From assembly GCF_900450705.1 (NCBI RefSeq), contig NZ_UGHK01000002.1, positions 1,244,970 to 1,308,969 of the forward strand: a DNA stretch of 64,000 nt, given 5' to 3'. The translations under genes and the position numbers were made by a program. Origin of the DNA: Avibacterium paragallinarum (GTDB lineage: Bacteria > Pseudomonadota > Gammaproteobacteria > Enterobacterales > Pasteurellaceae). Within the stretch, counting starts at the first letter, position 1. The number at the start of each line of letters is the position of its first letter. Shown piece after piece: positions 8,738-19,506 of the stretch. The notes beneath the pieces are model-generated. The model did not search any database. It worked only from the letters and a program-made list of their open reading frames with translations, and had not been told where the DNA came from.

Positions 8738-9367
8738 ATGCTCATTTTTAATCGTTTTTTTATTTTTTTAATATTCAGCCTAGTTCTTACAGGCTGTATG
8801 CTCAGCGTTGATAATGTTCGCCCTACGCATATTCATTATCTTGATAAAACTGATCCTAAGTGGCAAATACATTTAGCTCAAATAAAACAAATAAAATCCT
8901 ATCATATCCAAGGGCAAATTGGCTATCTTGATAGAAAACAAAGAGCCTCCGTTACATTTGATTGGCAATATCATTCTCCTAACGAATATACACTCACCCT
9001 TTCCTCAATTTTAAGTCGCTCCTTATTTATTCTAGAAAAGAAGAATGGGGAGTTTATTATTACTGATGAAAAAGGGAAATCCTATAACAATAGTAACGCA
9101 CAACATCTTCTAGAAGAAACACTAGGCATAATGATTCCTATTGATCAACTAGCTATTTGGTTAAAGGGTGATCCAAATGCTCAACTTGACTATCAAGTCG
9201 GGGAAAATCATTTACTGGCCAGTTTCACTTACACTATTTATTCCGATGAATGGACTGTAGATTACTTAAATTACCATAATAGTCCTATTCCTCTACCTCA
9301 AGATATTTTATTAAAAAATACGGATCAAACCTTAAAAATTAGAGTGAATAACTGGAAATACCAATGA
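8738..9367 (+). CDS. lolB: Outer-membrane lipoprotein receptor LolB
   Basis: It accepts lipoproteins from LolA at the inner face of the outer membrane. It is 209 residues with a type II signal peptide ending in the lipobox LTGC (C20), then a mature domain rich in beta strands including HIQGQIGYLDRKQRASVTFDWQYHS. Its stop overlaps the ispE start (ATGA). The order lolB-ispE-prs is conserved in gammaproteobacteria and supports the call, because LolB sequences diverge quickly. Confidence 0.93.
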   Translation: MLIFNRFFIFLIFSLVLTGCMLSVDNVRPTHIHYLDKTDPKWQIHLAQIKQIKSYHIQGQIGYLDRKQRASVTFDWQYHSPNEYTLTLSSILSRSLFILEKKNGEFIITDEKGKSYNNSNAQHLLEETLGIMIPIDQLAIWLKGDPNAQLDYQVGENHLLASFTYTIYSDEWTVDYLNYHNSPIPLPQDILLKNTDQTLKIRVNNWKYQ

Positions 9368-10254
9368 AAAACTATCATTTTTCCTCTACACCGTTGAATA
9401 CGCATATAACAGATGGCAAATATCGTTTTCCTAGTCCCGCAAAACTGAACTTATTTCTCTATATAAATGGGCAATTGGAAAATGGTTATCACGAATTACA
9501 AACTCTATTCCAGTTTCTTGATTTTGGTGATTGGCTAGAAATTGAGATTAGGCAAGATCCCCAAATTATTCTTTCCCCTGCATTTTCTAAAATAAATGTT
9601 ACAGATAATCTTGTTTTCCGAGCGGCTAAGTTATTACAACAATATACTCATTGCCATTTAGGTGCGAATATCTATTTAGATAAGATTTTGCCAATGGGTG
9701 GCGGTATAGGTGGAGGTTCATCTAATGCTGCAACTACTCTTGTTGCCTTAAATGCCTTATGGAACACGCAATGCTCGCTAAATGAATTAGCTGAACTAGG
9801 ACTACAATTAGGTGCTGACGTTCCAATTTTTATTCATGGAAAAGCGGCTTTTGCCGAAGGGATAGGAGAAAAAATTCAGTATTGTAACCCCCAAGAAAAA
9901 TGGTATGTCGTACTAAATCCTAATATTTCTATTTCAACCCAAACAATTTTTCAGGATCCTAATTTACCTCGTAATACACCTAAAAAAACATTACAACAAC
10001 TCTTAACTGAAAATTATACAAATGATTGTGAAAAAATTGTTCGAGATCATTATCCAGAGGTTGAAGAACTACTAAAGTGGTTGCTACAATATGCACCCGC
10101 AAGGTTAACTGGAACTGGAGCCTGTGTTTTCGCTGAATTTGACGACTCAGGATCCGCTCATTCAGTCTTTCTAAATAAACCCAAAAACTGTTTTGGTTTT
10201 GTTGCACAAGGTATAAATCTTTCACCATTACATAAAATGATAAAGGACTTATAA
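9364..10254 (+). CDS. ispE: 4-diphosphocytidyl-2-C-methyl-D-erythritol kinase IspE
   Basis: A GHMP kinase of the non-mevalonate isoprenoid pathway. It is 296 residues. FPSPAKLNLFLYING carries the catalytic Lys region, LPMGGGIGGGSSNAATTL is the glycine-rich ATP loop, and LTGTGACVFAEF is the C-terminal GHMP motif. It starts inside the lolB stop codon, so translation is probably coupled. Confidence 0.97.
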   Translation: MKNYHFSSTPLNTHITDGKYRFPSPAKLNLFLYINGQLENGYHELQTLFQFLDFGDWLEIEIRQDPQIILSPAFSKINVTDNLVFRAAKLLQQYTHCHLGANIYLDKILPMGGGIGGGSSNAATTLVALNALWNTQCSLNELAELGLQLGADVPIFIHGKAAFAEGIGEKIQYCNPQEKWYVVLNPNISISTQTIFQDPNLPRNTPKKTLQQLLTENYTNDCEKIVRDHYPEVEELLKWLLQYAPARLTGTGACVFAEFDDSGSAHSVFLNKPKNCFGFVAQGINLSPLHKMIKDL

Positions 10255-10313
10255 AAATAAAATCACGATGTTATACACATTCTTCCATCTAAAATTCTGA
10301 GGTTAATTCTAAA

Positions 10314-11261
10314 ATGCCCGATATCAAACTTTTCACTGGTAATGCGACGCCAGAGCTAGCAAAACGAATTTCTGAACGCTTATATACATCTTTAGGAGAT
10401 GCGACTGTAGGCAGATTCAGTGACGGAGAAATCCAAGTTCAGATCAATGAAAACGTACGGGGGAGCGATGTTTTTATTATTCAATCTACTTGTGCTCCAA
10501 CAAACGATAACCTAATGGAATTAATTGTGATGGTAGACGCTCTACGCCGTGCTTCTGCTGGTCGCATCACTGCAGTAATTCCTTATTTTGGCTATGCTAG
10601 ACAAGATCGTCGCGTTCGTTCTGCTCGTGTACCTATCACTGCCAAAGTTGTTGCTGACTTTTTATCTAGTGTCGGTGTTGATCGTGTTTTAACCTGTGAT
10701 CTTCATGCCGAACAAATTCAGGGATTCTTTGATGTCCCCGTTGATAATGTATTTGGCTCGCCTGTATTAATTCATGATATCTTGAAAAAAACTGATCTTG
10801 AAAACCCTATTGTCGTATCACCAGATATTGGTGGGGTTGTACGAGCTCGTGCCGTTGCAAAACTCTTGAACGATACAGATATGGCGATTATTGATAAACG
10901 TCGTCCGAAAGCGAATGTGTCACAAGTTATGCATATCATTGGTGACGTTTCCGAACGGGATTGTATATTAGTAGATGATATGATTGATACTGGCGGAACA
11001 TTATGCAAGGCTGCTGAAGCTCTTAAAGAAAGGGGAGCAAAACGTGTTTTCGCTTATGCAACTCACGCTGTATTCTCAGGGGCTGCTGCAAAAAATATCG
11101 CTAGTGATGCCCTTGATGAAATTGTAGTAACAGATACCATCCCTCTTTCTCCTGAAATTAAAGCATTAGGGAAAGTTCGCGTTCTTACCCTTTCTGGTAT
11201 GCTTGCTGAAGCAATCCGCCGTATTAGCAACGAAGAATCCATTTCAGCTATGTTTAACTAA
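10314..11261 (+). CDS. prs: Ribose-phosphate pyrophosphokinase Prs
   Basis: It makes PRPP from ribose-5-phosphate and ATP, the shared precursor for the purine and pyrimidine genes in this window. At 315 residues the length is standard. Key segments are [47 protein letters not shown] and the PRPP loop [13 protein letters not shown]. It is the third gene of the lolB-ispE-prs group and is followed by a strong terminator. Confidence 0.98.
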   Translation: MPDIKLFTGNATPELAKRISERLYTSLGDATVGRFSDGEIQVQINENVRGSDVFIIQSTCAPTNDNLMELIVMVDALRRASAGRITAVIPYFGYARQDRRVRSARVPITAKVVADFLSSVGVDRVLTCDLHAEQIQGFFDVPVDNVFGSPVLIHDILKKTDLENPIVVSPDIGGVVRARAVAKLLNDTDMAIIDKRRPKANVSQVMHIIGDVSERDCILVDDMIDTGGTLCKAAEALKERGAKRVFAYATHAVFSGAAAKNIASDALDEIVVTDTIPLSPEIKALGKVRVLTLSGMLAEAIRRISNEESISAMFN

Positions 11262-11265
11262 GATA

Positions 11266-11298
11266 AAAAGGCTAATTTAATCAATTAGCCTTTTTTTA
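11266..11298 (+). terminator. prs terminator, probably bidirectional
   Basis: AAAAAGGCTAATT pairs with ATTAGCCTTTTTTT. T runs exist on both strands, so it can end prs on the plus strand and yciH on the minus strand. Confidence 0.85.
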
Positions 11299-11398
11299 TT
11301 AACATAAAATATAATTTCTACATCTTATCGTCTAGTAAACTTTCGAGGATAGCCAACAAAATTCAAAATGAGATAACCCCATATACTCAATAATGAAT

Positions 11399-11734
11399 CT
11401 ATCCACCAGCTAACTTTACGCTAAAATTTTTTTCCTCTAAAAGTTGTTTCAGTAAATCTCGTTTATCACCTTGAATTTCAATCATACCATTTTTGATTGA
11501 GCCTCCGCAGCCACAACGTTTCTTTAATTCCGTGGTTAGTGCCTTCATTTCATCATAAGGCAAATTAAGCCCTTTGATAACACTAACCGCACTCCCCTTA
11601 CGCCCACTTACCTGGCGTTCAATACGAATAATGCCATCTCCATAAGAAAAAGAAATAGGTTGTTTTTTCTGCTTTTTTTCCTTTTCTATCCGACCGATTT
11701 CTGTCGAATAAACTAACGTTTCTTCCATCATCAT
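11399..11734 (-). CDS. yciH: YciH, SUI1/eIF1-like translation factor
   Basis: A 111-residue SUI1-fold protein related to eukaryotic eIF1. In bacteria it is reported to influence start-codon fidelity and stress translation. Seen: a basic, low-complexity N-terminus (about 15-30), then RIERQVSGRKGSAVSVIKGL, LKKRCGCGGSIKNGMIEIQGD and RDLLKQLLEEK, the typical SUI1 pattern with the CGCGG loop. It lies 5 bases behind pyrF, as in E. coli. Three ATG codons sit in a row; the first is used here, but the choice is uncertain. Confidence 0.92.
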   Translation of the reverse strand: MMMEETLVYSTEIGRIEKEKKQKKQPISFSYGDGIIRIERQVSGRKGSAVSVIKGLNLPYDEMKALTTELKKRCGCGGSIKNGMIEIQGDKRDLLKQLLEEKNFSVKLAGG

Positions 11735-11739
11735 TATTA

Positions 11740-12432
11740 TTACTCGATAGAAGAGTTAATAGAACGCAACATTTCAGCCGGATTCTCAGCCTGAGTAATA
11801 GGACGACCAATAACAAGATAATCTGAGCCAGCTTGAATAGCAGCTGCAGGAGTCATCACCCTTCGTTGATCGCCAAAGTCAGCTCCAATTGGTCTAATTC
11901 CTGGTGTAATTAATTTAAATTCTTTCCCACAATGTTCACGTAAAATTTCTACTTCTTGTGGAGAACATACAACGCCATCAAGCCCTGCACGCTGTGTTAA
12001 ATGAGCAAGACGGATTACCTGTTCCATAGGTGATGCATTAATACCAATTTGTAATAAATCTAGATCTTCCATACTAGTTAATACAGTAACACCAATTAAT
12101 AGTGGAGCCTCTTTACCATAAGGCTCAAGAATATTTTTGGCCTCTTCCATCATTCTTAGCCCACCACTAGCATGCAAATCAACCATCCAAACCCCCAAAT
12201 CAGCTGCGGAACGAACAGCTCTGGCTACAGTATTTGGAATATCATGAAATTTTAGATCAAGAAATACATCAAAATTTCGGCTATGCAACTGCTTGACAAA
12301 GTTAGTCCCTAATGTTGTAAACATTTCTTTCCCTACTTTAAGCCGACATAAGCTGGGATCGAGCTGATCAACTAAAGACAAAGCTTGTGATTCTTTTTCA
12401 TAATCCAATGCAACAATAACTTTACTAGCCAT
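11740..12432 (-). CDS. pyrF: Orotidine-5'-phosphate decarboxylase PyrF
   Basis: It catalyses the final step of UMP synthesis. It is a 230-residue TIM barrel. The catalytic motif [11 protein letters not shown] is present, with [24 protein letters not shown] and TPGIRP as further barrel strands. It sits 18 bases behind lapB and 5 before yciH in one minus-strand operon. Confidence 0.97.
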   Translation of the reverse strand: MASKVIVALDYEKESQALSLVDQLDPSLCRLKVGKEMFTTLGTNFVKQLHSRNFDVFLDLKFHDIPNTVARAVRSAADLGVWMVDLHASGGLRMMEEAKNILEPYGKEAPLLIGVTVLTSMEDLDLLQIGINASPMEQVIRLAHLTQRAGLDGVVCSPQEVEILREHCGKEFKLITPGIRPIGADFGDQRRVMTPAAAIQAGSDYLVIGRPITQAENPAEMLRSINSSIE

Positions 12433-12450
12433 ATTTTTTCCTTAATTAAG

Positions 12451-13638
12451 TTAACGGTATTCTATATCTTTGGTAGGTTTAATGCTTTCCCATTGTCTGC
12501 AAGATGGACAACACCAAATAAGCTTGTGTGTTTGGTAGCCACAATTGGTACAACGATAATCAAATCCCTGTTTAATTCGCTCTCCAACGATCTTATGCAA
12601 TAAAATTAAACTATCCTTTGCTTTCCCATTTTCAGCAATATCAATTTGATATTGAATAAAACGATGAAACATTATCGTAGTTGGATTTTGCGTAAGATAT
12701 TGATAGAGTTTAGTCTGTGCGACAAAACTCCCTTCTTTTTCAGCAATAAAATCTGAAAGGGCAAGATCCACAGCACTATTTTTACATATTCTGCTTGCCT
12801 TAATGAGAAATAGTTCATAGTCATCAGGCTGTCTTAATTCTTGATAGCAATACTTTAAAATAGGCAATGCCTCGCCAATATAATCTGCATTTTGGTCCAA
12901 AATTTTTTCTAAATTTTCGACCGCACTTTGATAATCTAAGTGTAACATATGATATTCAGCTAACAGTAAGGAAGCTCGAATACTTTTAGGATTAGCTTTA
13001 AGTGCCTGTTGTAAAAATGGTAGAACATCAATATTATTATTTGCAACATTTTCTGCATATTCACAATAATAGTGTGCAAGCACAATACTATTATGAACAT
13101 CTGATATCTTTGCAAGTTTTTCTGCCACATTAATCGCTTTTAGCCAGTCTTTCATTGTTTGATATATGAGCATAAGCTGGTTTAAGGCATTCTCTGCAAA
13201 TTCTGGCTCATCAACTAAAGTAATATATAAACTTTCAGCACGATCAAAAAATCCAACCATCATAAAATCTTTTGCTAGCTGCTGTCTTGCTAATAACTTT
13301 TGCTCAAAGCTGTAATTAGGACTGCGTTCAAGAGCTTGATGAATTCTCAATGCTCTATCTACCTCTCCACGTGAACGAAATAAATTTCCTAGCGTAAGTT
13401 CAGCCTCAAATTGTGAACCTTTTTCAATTTCATTCTCTTGTTCCTGCTTTTGTAATATATCTAAAAATAAATCCACTGCCTTATCTTGTTGGTTAGACAG
13501 CAATAAATTAACGCCAGTAACATAGTCACGGGAGAGCCTATTACTAATATCTTCCTGCTCTTTCTTTGCACTTCGATATCCCATATACCATCCGTAAGCT
13601 GCCGCCACAGGAAGTAAGAGAAAGAGCAGTTCAAGCAT
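12451..13638 (-). CDS. lapB: LPS assembly regulator LapB (YciM)
   Basis: An inner-membrane TPR protein that presents LpxC to FtsH and so limits lipid A synthesis. It is 395 residues, with an N-terminal transmembrane segment (LELLFLLLPVAAAYGWYMGY), a series of TPR helices through ~350, and a C-terminal rubredoxin-like metal site with CTNCGYQ and CCPSCRQW. It overlaps the end of lapA by 8 bases. The lapA-lapB-pyrF-yciH order is the usual one. Confidence 0.96.
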   Translation of the reverse strand: MLELLFLLLPVAAAYGWYMGYRSAKKEQEDISNRLSRDYVTGVNLLLSNQQDKAVDLFLDILQKQEQENEIEKGSQFEAELTLGNLFRSRGEVDRALRIHQALERSPNYSFEQKLLARQQLAKDFMMVGFFDRAESLYITLVDEPEFAENALNQLMLIYQTMKDWLKAINVAEKLAKISDVHNSIVLAHYYCEYAENVANNNIDVLPFLQQALKANPKSIRASLLLAEYHMLHLDYQSAVENLEKILDQNADYIGEALPILKYCYQELRQPDDYELFLIKASRICKNSAVDLALSDFIAEKEGSFVAQTKLYQYLTQNPTTIMFHRFIQYQIDIAENGKAKDSLILLHKIVGERIKQGFDYRCTNCGYQTHKLIWCCPSCRQWESIKPTKDIEYR

Positions 13639-13921
13639 TATTATCCTTTGTGGTTAATTCAGTAATTTGTAATGATTGACGCTTAATTTTACGCGATAAA
13701 GACATATTTTTTAACTTCAGCTTCAAATAAAAGAAACCAGTCACTATCCACCCCAAAATAAATCCAAAACCAAACAAAATTGCAACCAATGTAGAAAGCT
13801 GAATCTCATTTTGTGCAAAAATATAATTGAACGTTATAATTTGATCGTTATTAGCACCTACAGTAATCCCAACCAGAATAACAGCAAGTAAAATAATGAA
13901 ACCTAAAACATATTTAATCAT
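13631..13921 (-). CDS. lapA: LPS assembly protein LapA (YciS)
   Basis: A small inner-membrane partner of LapB. About 96 residues with two transmembrane helices (YVLGFIILLAVILVGITVGA and LSTLVAILFGFGFILGWIVTG) and a basic cytoplasmic tail. The start chosen is the ATG at 13921, since AGGTGG lies 5 bases before it; a GTG three codons earlier is part of that ribosome site. Confidence 0.93.
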   Translation of the reverse strand: MIKYVLGFIILLAVILVGITVGANNDQIITFNYIFAQNEIQLSTLVAILFGFGFILGWIVTGFFYLKLKLKNMSLSRKIKRQSLQITELTTKDNNA

Positions 13922-13967
13922 AGGAACCACCTAAAAATCCTTTTCACTATTATGTTACAAATAAATA

Positions 13968-13993
13968 TAAAAAACGACACCAAAGAGTGCCGT
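13968..13993 (-). terminator. ihfB terminator
   Basis: Read on the minus strand, ACGGCAC pairs with GTGTCGT (one G-U pair) around a 6-base loop, followed by a T run. It lies 18 bases past the ihfB stop. Confidence 0.75.
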
Positions 13994-14010
13994 TCAATTA
14001 GTTGAGTATA

Positions 14011-14295
14011 TTATACCTGAATATCAACACGCATTCTTAAATCTTTACCAGCTTTAAAATGAGGAACTGATTTCGCCTCTAATTCAACTCTAGCTCCTGT
14101 TTTAGGATTGCGTCCAATACGTGGCTGACGGAAATGTAATGAAAAACTTCCAAATCCTCGTACTTCCACGCGTTCCCCTCTTTCTAATGTTTGTGCAACT
14201 TGTTCAAGAATTTCTCTCACTGCACTTTCTACCTTTTTCAAAGGAAGAGAGGGGTTATTTTGAACTATAAGTTCAATAAGTTCTGACTTAGTCAT
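14011..14295 (-). CDS. ihfB: Integration host factor beta subunit IhfB
   Basis: It is half of the IHF heterodimer that bends DNA at recombination, replication and promoter sites. At 94 residues the length is exact. It has the DNABII arms [21 protein letters not shown] with the intercalating Pro, and an N-terminal helix pair starting [10 protein letters not shown]. It follows rpsA, as in E. coli. Confidence 0.97.
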   Translation of the reverse strand: MTKSELIELIVQNNPSLPLKKVESAVREILEQVAQTLERGERVEVRGFGSFSLHFRQPRIGRNPKTGARVELEAKSVPHFKAGKDLRMRVDIQV

Positions 14296-14360
14296 AAATA
14301 TTCTCCTAACATCAGCAAATTGGCGTAATTACTAAGCCAATCTTTTACAGGGAATGTAAA

Positions 14361-16004
14361 TTATTCACCTTTTGCTGCTTTGAAAGCTTCAGCCATTGCA
14401 TTTGGAATAACAATTTCTTCTTTATTCACGCTTGCAACTGCAGCTGCTTCTTCGGCTTGATCTTTCGCTTTCACAGATAAGTGAACAAGACGTGCTTTAC
14501 GATCCACTCCTGTGTATTTCGCTTCAACAACATCGCCTACTGCAACTTCGCTTGTTAAGTCTGCTGCACGGATATAACCTTCAACTCCGCCATCTAACTC
14601 AACTTTTGCACCTTTTGCATCAGCTTCAACAACTTTAGCCGTTACGATAGTTCCTTTTTTGTTTGCCGCAATGAAGTTATTGAATGGATCATCTTCAAGT
14701 TGTTTAATACCTAAAGAAATACGCTCTTTCGCTGAATCAACTTGTAAAACGATGGCAGAAACTTCATCACCTTTTTTGTAGTTACGAACCGCTTCTTCAC
14801 TCGGTACATTCCAAGAAATGTCAGATAAATGAACTAAGCCATCAATACCACCTTCAAGACCGATGAAGATACCGAAATCAGTGATTGACTTGATCTTACC
14901 AGTAACTTTATCACCTTTATTGTGAGTTTCAGCAAATTGTAACCACGGGTTAGGTTTGCATTGTTTTAAACCTAAAGAAATACGACGACGTTCTTCGTCA
15001 ATTTCTAATACCATCACTTCAACAACATCACCAAGGCTCACAACTTTAGATGGGTGAATATTTTTATTTGTCCAATCCATTTCAGAAACGTGAACTAAAC
15101 CTTCAACCCCATCTAAAATTTCAACGAAACATCCATAATCAGTTAAGTTAGTTACTTTACCTGTTAATTTGCTACCAACTGGGTGATTTTCAGCAATCGC
15201 AACCCAAGGATCTTGACCTAATTGTTTTAAGCCTAAAGAAACACGCGTGCGATCTTTATCAAATTTTAATACTTTAACCGTGATTTCATCACCCACATTC
15301 ACGATTTCGCTTGGGTGTTTAACACGTTTCCAAGCCATATCTGTGATATGTAATAAACCATCAACGCCACCTAAATCAACGAACGCACCGTAGTCAGTTA
15401 AGTTTTTAACTGTTCCTTTAACTTCACTACCTTCCGCTAGGTTAGCTAAAATTTCTTCGCGATCTTGGCTGTTTTCTGATTCGATTACAGCACGACGAGA
15501 AACAACAACGTTGTTACGTTTTTGATCTAATTTGATTACTTTGAATTCTAATTCTTTACCTAATAAGTGATCCGCATCACGTACAGGGCGAGTATCTACT
15601 AATGAACCAGGTAAGAATGCACGAACACCGTTTAACTCAACTGTGAAACCACCTTTCACTTTACCGTTGATTAAACCGATAACAGTTGCTTGATCTTCGT
15701 AAGCTTTCTCTAATTCGATCCAAGATTCGTGACGCACTGCTTTTTCACGAGATAATTTAGTTTCACCGAAACCATCTTCAACAGCGTCTAATGCAACGTT
15801 TACCACGTCGCCAACTTTAACGTCTAATTCACCTTGTGCATTTTGGAATTCTTCAGCTGGGATACGTGCTTCAGATTTTAAACCTGCATCTACATACACG
15901 AAGCCTTTTTCAATAGCAACAACAGTACCGTTAACGATTGAACCTAAACGAGTTTCAAGGTCTTTTAATGATTTTTCAAAGAGTTGAGCAAAAGATTCTG
16001 ACAT
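14361..16004 (-). CDS. rpsA: 30S ribosomal protein S1
   Basis: It binds mRNA and recruits it to the small subunit. It is 547 residues with six S1 (OB-fold) repeats in tandem, seen as repeating units such as [37 protein letters not shown] and [19 protein letters not shown]. The start is the ATG giving [21 protein letters not shown]; the frame is open 15 codons further but without family similarity. It lies between cmk and ihfB in the usual order. Confidence 0.97.
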   Translation of the reverse strand: MSESFAQLFEKSLKDLETRLGSIVNGTVVAIEKGFVYVDAGLKSEARIPAEEFQNAQGELDVKVGDVVNVALDAVEDGFGETKLSREKAVRHESWIELEKAYEDQATVIGLINGKVKGGFTVELNGVRAFLPGSLVDTRPVRDADHLLGKELEFKVIKLDQKRNNVVVSRRAVIESENSQDREEILANLAEGSEVKGTVKNLTDYGAFVDLGGVDGLLHITDMAWKRVKHPSEIVNVGDEITVKVLKFDKDRTRVSLGLKQLGQDPWVAIAENHPVGSKLTGKVTNLTDYGCFVEILDGVEGLVHVSEMDWTNKNIHPSKVVSLGDVVEVMVLEIDEERRRISLGLKQCKPNPWLQFAETHNKGDKVTGKIKSITDFGIFIGLEGGIDGLVHLSDISWNVPSEEAVRNYKKGDEVSAIVLQVDSAKERISLGIKQLEDDPFNNFIAANKKGTIVTAKVVEADAKGAKVELDGGVEGYIRAADLTSEVAVGDVVEAKYTGVDRKARLVHLSVKAKDQAEEAAAVASVNKEEIVIPNAMAEAFKAAKGE

Positions 16005-16114
16005 AATTAATCTTCTAAATTTAGTTAATAACGTCCACTTTATATCCATAAAAAGTGGGGCTGATAATAAATGTTTATCCTTCCTTGAATAAACTGACGA
16101 AAATAATTTAAGCC

Positions 16115-16789
16115 TTAAAAATCAACCTTTTGGTGGATATAATCAAGGGCTTGAGCAATCACTTCCTCAATACTTAATTCCGTGCTGTCTAACAACAACG
16201 CGCCCTCAGCAGGTTTTAAAGGGGCGATTGGGCGATTTCTATCGCGAAAATCACGCTCTTCTATCTCGGCTAAAATCTGTGCAAAGTTACCACTAATTCC
16301 CTTAGTTTGCAACTGTTTATAGCGTCTTTTTGCTCTTTCTTCAGTGCTAGCATCTAAAAATAACTTTACTTGTGCATTAGGGAAAACTACGGTTCCCATA
16401 TCACGCCCATCAGCAATAAGCCCTTTTTCATTGGCAAAACTTTGCTGTAATTGTAATAATGCAGCACGAACTTTCGGGAATACTGCCACTTTAGAAGCAG
16501 CATCTGCCACTTCTTGCGTGCGGATTTGGCTGCTAACATCTTCCCTATCTAAAACAATTTTCACTTCATTATCTTTAGGTAAAAAAGCAACATTTAATTG
16601 ACTTGCCAAATTCGCCAAAGCTACTTCATCATCTAATGGCGCTTGCTTTTTTAAAGCAGCCAATGCGGTAACACGATAAATCGCCCCGCTGTCTAACAAG
16701 GCAAAGCCTAGCTTTTGTGCTAGGGCATAGCATAGTGTTCCTTTCCCCGCCCCACTTGGTCCATCAACGGTAATAATCGTATGTTTCAC
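16115..16789 (-). CDS. cmk: Cytidylate kinase Cmk
   Basis: It phosphorylates CMP and dCMP to diphosphates. About 224 residues, as in E. coli. P-loop [23 protein letters not shown], and [15 protein letters not shown] with the NMP-binding region. I chose the GTG start ([10 protein letters not shown]) because the family begins right there; the open frame continues 18 codons upstream without similarity. It precedes rpsA on the same strand. Confidence 0.93.
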   Translation of the reverse strand: MKHTIITVDGPSGAGKGTLCYALAQKLGFALLDSGAIYRVTALAALKKQAPLDDEVALANLASQLNVAFLPKDNEVKIVLDREDVSSQIRTQEVADAASKVAVFPKVRAALLQLQQSFANEKGLIADGRDMGTVVFPNAQVKLFLDASTEERAKRRYKQLQTKGISGNFAQILAEIEERDFRDRNRPIAPLKPAEGALLLDSTELSIEEVIAQALDYIHQKVDF

Positions 16790-16902
16790 ATTAAATTCTC
16801 TTTCCAGCACATCATTTTTATTAGAATAACATATTCTAAACATAATAAGATGATTTTCATCTTATGAATTTTGAAGTGCGGTCAAATTTTTTATATTCAT
16901 TT

Positions 16903-16918
16903 TGTGATAGCTATCACA
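16903..16918 (+). promoter_or_regulatory. CRP site upstream of the TonB receptor gene
   Basis: TGTGATAGCTATCACA is a perfect dyad with both TGTGA and TCACA half sites and T/A-rich flanks, matching the CRP consensus. It lies between cmk (minus) and the receptor (plus, 17000), about 50 bases upstream of a Fur-like box, so iron and carbon signals may be combined. Confidence 0.75.
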
Positions 16919-16959
16919 TTTTAGATATTTTTCTCTTTTCAAAGTCATTCTTTAAAATT

Positions 16960-16978
16960 ATTATTGATAATAATTATC
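16960..16978 (+). promoter_or_regulatory. Fur-box-like operator of the TonB receptor gene
   Basis: An AT-rich dyad centred on GATAATAATTATC (16966-16978) matches GATAATCATTATC, the core of the E. coli Fur box, at 12 of 13 positions; the left third fits less well. It lies 22 bases before the receptor ATG, where a repressor would block transcription. Confidence 0.6.
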
Positions 16979-16999
16979 AATAATATTTAGATCAAGTAT

Positions 17000-19429
17000 A
17001 TGTCTAAACTGCTCGTTCCAATGCTCGGCCTTAGTGTCAGTGTCATACTTATACCAACTTATGCTCAAACACAAAAAATAGATACTCAAAAAATGCAAGC
17101 ACAATTCTCAATACCTGAAATTGTTATATATGCAGATAAAAATAAATCTTTAACTTCAGTGCTGAAGATTGATTCAGATAAAATGAAAAAAACTCCATCA
17201 AAGGGAAATAATATTACGGATTATTTACGTTCCAGCCCTCATATACGCTATGAAAATAGTGATCAAGATGGTTTTCAGCAAGGAGAAATAAAACCCGAAA
17301 ATATATCAATTAATGGTTCAGATGCTAATCAAACTGCCTATTTTGTCGATAATGTTAATGTTAATAATGATCTAGCTGTTGAACAAGGCATATTTGATGG
17401 TGCAATGCAGGTACTGCCAGGAATTTCACATACCCAGGCTTATTTTTTCGATGCGAGTATGCTTTCAAAAGTTGAAGTTCAAGATAGCAACATTTCTGCC
17501 AGTTTAGGTGGATTTATGGGAGGAAGCGTAATTGCTAAAACCAAGCAATATAGCGGGCAAGATAGTTTTAAATTGAAATACCGAACAACGCATTCTTCTT
17601 GGGCTAAAATGAAACAAGATGATAATGTAAGTCAAGTACTAGAAAAGGTACGCCCAGAAATTGATGGTTCAGCTAGTTTACAACCTAAATATCATAAGCA
17701 AAATTTTAGCCTTGTTGCCGAAAAAGGTTTAACTGAAAATATTGGTGCTGTATTAGGGATTAGTCGAAGAACCTCAACCATTAATCAATACCGACTCATC
17801 GGTTTTGCCTCCGAAGCCCAACTACATCAACAAGCTCATACTCGCCGTTCTGATAATCTATTATTTAATGTTAATTGGAATATTAATGACAATAACCGAT
17901 TAGAATTAAATACTCGCTATTCTAACTATCGAGAAGAAAAATATTCGCAAACAAATATCAATGGAAATGTTTCAGATTACCATAGTGCAATGGGTGCAAC
18001 ACTCGCTTGGGTAAGCGCCTTTAATTCTGGCGTTTTAACTAATACTCTTGCTTATGATCACTTTAAAGATAGCCGGTATTCTAGTGCTAATTATGTAGAA
18101 ATTGTCTCTGTTTCTGATGAAAATTATGAACCACTTTATGATTATGAAAAAGGCGGCTATGGAAACAGTCAATTAAAACAAACCAATCTTCATTATTCAA
18201 CAGAATATGCTTTTGAACCTTTTAATATAGGAGCAGCTCGCCATTCCATTTCTCTAGGAGGAATTTATCAATTAACCCACTATAAATTTCATCGTGGTGA
18301 AAATGTTTATGCAAAAACAGGAATGGCAACATTAGGGGAATCTGAAGAAAATATTTTTTGGTTTCCAATGGGAGATAATGGTTCAACTATTGCAACAACC
18401 TATCGCGGCAATGCGAAAGTACATTATCAAAATATCGCATTATATGCCGAAGATTTGATAACTAGGAAAAATTTAGAATTCCGACCAGGTATTAGATTTG
18501 AGCGTGATGATTATTTAAAAAATAACAATTTCTCTCCCCGTTTTGTTGCTAAATATTCCCCTTGGGATAATACGGGAATTACTTTAGGCTTAAATCGTTA
18601 TTACGGGCGTTCTTTTTCCTCTTTAAAATTGACAAATGAAATTTTAAAAATTAATCGTGATACTGAGAATATTAGAGATTTTATGCTCTCAGGTAAATTA
18701 AAAACGCCTCATTCTGATGAATTAAGTGTAACTTTTGAGCAAAAATACCACAATATTTTAGCTAAAATAGGTTATATTCATCGTAAATATAAAAATCGCA
18801 TTATTCTAAAACAGAAAGATGTTAATGGAGAGAAAATAAAATATTACACCAATAGTAATCCTTATAATGTCGATATTTATACTTTACAAGTTGAGAATAG
18901 CGAACCATTTAAATTAGGAAGTACACATTGGAATGCTTCTTTAGGCTTTGATTGGCTAAAAACAAAACGCTCGGATCTTGATAAAGATATTGATCCCAAT
19001 GAACTTATTTATCTTGATGGTAAATTAATGACTCGTCATACAATGCAGCAAAAAGTAAATGCTAATACAGAAGACTGGATTGCGAGATTAGGTATTGATA
19101 TGGCTATTCCTAATTGGGACTTAACTTGGTCAAATCGAATTTATATCAAAGCCCCAATCAAAGGTTATGAAGAAATCATCAATATTGAATATCCAGATGG
19201 AATATCTCGCTATCGAACCTTTGATTATGGCTCGCATACCCAATGGGATATGAGTTTACGTTGGCGGCCAAAATTTGCTGGAAAACATTCTGTTTATCTA
19301 CAAGTTGATGCACTGAATGTTCTCAACCAAACTCGAAAAATTCGTTCCGTTTCTCTGTCAAATAATTCCGAATATAGCCTTTATACACCAGGTCGTGAAT
19401 TTTGGTTAGAAATAGGATATGAATTTTAA
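17000..19429 (+). CDS. TonB-dependent outer-membrane receptor (Fus/YddB-like pairing)
   Basis: An 809-residue outer-membrane receptor with an N-terminal signal peptide ending near TYAQ, a TonB-box-like [10 protein letters not shown] (about 38-47), a plug domain (about 50-190, with [19 protein letters not shown]) and a long beta barrel ending in aromatic-rich [10 protein letters not shown]. It should import a substrate using TonB energy. The next gene is an M16 protease lipoprotein. This pairing resembles H. influenzae HI1369-HI1368, E. coli YddB-PqqL and the Pectobacterium ferredoxin system FusA-FusC, as I recall them. CRP and Fur-like sites precede it. The substrate is not visible; an iron-containing host protein is an inference. 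Confidence 0.88.
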   Translation: MSKLLVPMLGLSVSVILIPTYAQTQKIDTQKMQAQFSIPEIVIYADKNKSLTSVLKIDSDKMKKTPSKGNNITDYLRSSPHIRYENSDQDGFQQGEIKPENISINGSDANQTAYFVDNVNVNNDLAVEQGIFDGAMQVLPGISHTQAYFFDASMLSKVEVQDSNISASLGGFMGGSVIAKTKQYSGQDSFKLKYRTTHSSWAKMKQDDNVSQVLEKVRPEIDGSASLQPKYHKQNFSLVAEKGLTENIGAVLGISRRTSTINQYRLIGFASEAQLHQQAHTRRSDNLLFNVNWNINDNNRLELNTRYSNYREEKYSQTNINGNVSDYHSAMGATLAWVSAFNSGVLTNTLAYDHFKDSRYSSANYVEIVSVSDENYEPLYDYEKGGYGNSQLKQTNLHYSTEYAFEPFNIGAARHSISLGGIYQLTHYKFHRGENVYAKTGMATLGESEENIFWFPMGDNGSTIATTYRGNAKVHYQNIALYAEDLITRKNLEFRPGIRFERDDYLKNNNFSPRFVAKYSPWDNTGITLGLNRYYGRSFSSLKLTNEILKINRDTENIRDFMLSGKLKTPHSDELSVTFEQKYHNILAKIGYIHRKYKNRIILKQKDVNGEKIKYYTNSNPYNVDIYTLQVENSEPFKLGSTHWNASLGFDWLKTKRSDLDKDIDPNELIYLDGKLMTRHTMQQKVNANTEDWIARLGIDMAIPNWDLTWSNRIYIKAPIKGYEEIINIEYPDGISRYRTFDYGSHTQWDMSLRWRPKFAGKHSVYLQVDALNVLNQTRKIRSVSLSNNSEYSLYTPGREFWLEIGYEF

Positions 19430-19506
19430 CGCAATTTATCTGTAAGAATCTCTATATCTACAAACATTATATAGGGATTTTTACCTTTTTTATTTTGGGA
19501 AAAATA

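Noticed and set aside
14432-14638. Leu/Gln-rich frame antisense to rpsA
   Set aside because: Shadow of the conserved S1 coding sequence; no independent signal.
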